DNA of 64,000 nt, from the NCBI GenBank assembly GCA_033557465.1, contig CM066031.1, positions 1,666,006,800 to 1,666,070,799 on the forward strand, read 5' to 3'. The notes below the pieces were generated by a model, which saw only the letters and a list, made by a program, of their open reading frames with translations, was not told the origin of the DNA and made no database searches. Source of the stretch: Ichthyophis bannanicus. Lineage: Eukaryota; Chordata; Amphibia; Gymnophiona; Ichthyophiidae. Made by a program: the position numbers and the translations under genes. Shown here in pieces: positions 63,721-64,000 of this stretch; position 1 is the first letter of the stretch; each line of letters begins with the position of its first letter.

Positions 63721-63738
63721 ACCGCCCCTGCATGCTCA

Positions 63739-64000
63739 TATTACCCCTCTTCTCAAGTCACTTCATTGGTTCCCTATCCATTTCCGCATTAAGTTCGAAC
63801 TTCTCCTGCTGACCTTTAAGTGCATTCACTCTGCAGCGCCTCACTATCTTTCCTCTCTTATATCTCCCTACACTCCTCCTCGGAAACTCCGCTCTTCTGG
63901 CAAATCGCTTCTATCTGTGCCCTTTTCTTCTATTGCTAACTCCAGACTTCGCTCCTTTCACCTTGCTGCTCCTTATGCCTGGAACAAACTACCTGAGTCT
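63739..64000 (+). pseudogene. L2-type reverse transcriptase, C-terminal part
   Basis: Continuation of 59736-60679 after the hAT insertion: 'LLKSLHWFPIHFRIKFELLL', 'LTFKCIHSAAPHYLSSLISP', then 'SVPFSSIANSRLRSFHLAAP' and 'YAWNKLPES' at the window edge. The frame is open over this whole stretch. The element continues beyond the window. Confidence 0.8.

Larger units (their letters stand above)
60680..63730. mobile_element. hAT element (non-autonomous) inserted in L2
   Basis: CATGCTCA is present exactly at 60672-60679 and 63731-63738, an 8-bp hAT-type duplication. The ends are CAGGGCCGGCCCG and, inverted, CAGGGGCGGTCCAACG. L2 coding sequence is interrupted at precisely this place. The 3051-bp insert includes a CR1 (60729-61925), a palindrome (61993-62252), a minisatellite (62280-62720) and a Harbinger-like end (63598). 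Without the CR1 it is about 1.85 kb. No transposase is visible. It is the same family as 16864-21655. Confidence 0.85.

Overview
This is a piece of vertebrate nuclear genome made almost wholly of transposable elements. I recognise no complete host protein-coding gene. The repeat mix is CR1, L2, L1-like and RTE/BovB-like LINEs, a DIRS-type tyrosine-recombinase element, a Penelope-like element, a Gmr1-type Ty3/gypsy element, Tc1/mariner, hAT and Harbinger-like DNA elements, and a tRNA-headed SINE with an L2-like tail. Together these suggest an amphibian, and the CR1/L2/SINE flavour looks caecilian-like. The species call is inference from repeat style only.

Layout. 1-5453: an L2-type tail, then a decayed Gmr1-like gypsy element whose integrase lies before its reverse transcriptase, broken by two retroposon insertions and ending in a 3' LTR. 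5454-8276: small MITE-like and hairpin elements in AT-rich DNA. 8293-10222: an L1-like insertion carrying promoter monomers and ORF1 but no ORF2, bounded by a 16-bp target-site duplication. 10675-14480: a CR1 on the minus strand split by an L2 piece. 14546-16607: a MITE and mostly featureless DNA. 16608-21655: a SINE, then a minisatellite-bearing hAT-like repeat interrupted by a 5'-truncated RTE with an 11-bp duplication. 21715-23086: CR1 and Penelope-like pieces. 23106-27150: MITEs, low-complexity DNA and L2 3' ends. 27395-34470: a plus-strand CR1 split by a hairpin array, an RTE tail, an AT-rich segment and a full-length RTE whose 1063-codon frame is open.

34474-38195: DNA-element remnants and foldbacks. 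38413-41670: a 3.26-kb Harbinger-like element (TTA duplications, terminal inverted repeats, one 40-bp hairpin). 42505-47080: a MITE, a CR1 piece, then a DIRS-type element with RNase H and tyrosine recombinase remnants. 47500-53060: DNA-element fragments, an RTE tail and a dead Tc1/mariner transposase. 53200-54900: the most unique-looking stretch, with two weak exon candidates. 54910-64000: SINE tail, foldback, and several L2 copies. One L2 is split by a 3.05-kb hAT element with perfect 8-bp duplications, and that hAT element itself holds a CR1, a 260-bp palindrome, a minisatellite and a Harbinger-like end.

Nothing here works as an operon or pathway. The information is in the nesting order, the precise insertion boundaries, and the few elements that look young (the full-length RTE and the CpG-rich Harbinger-like element).
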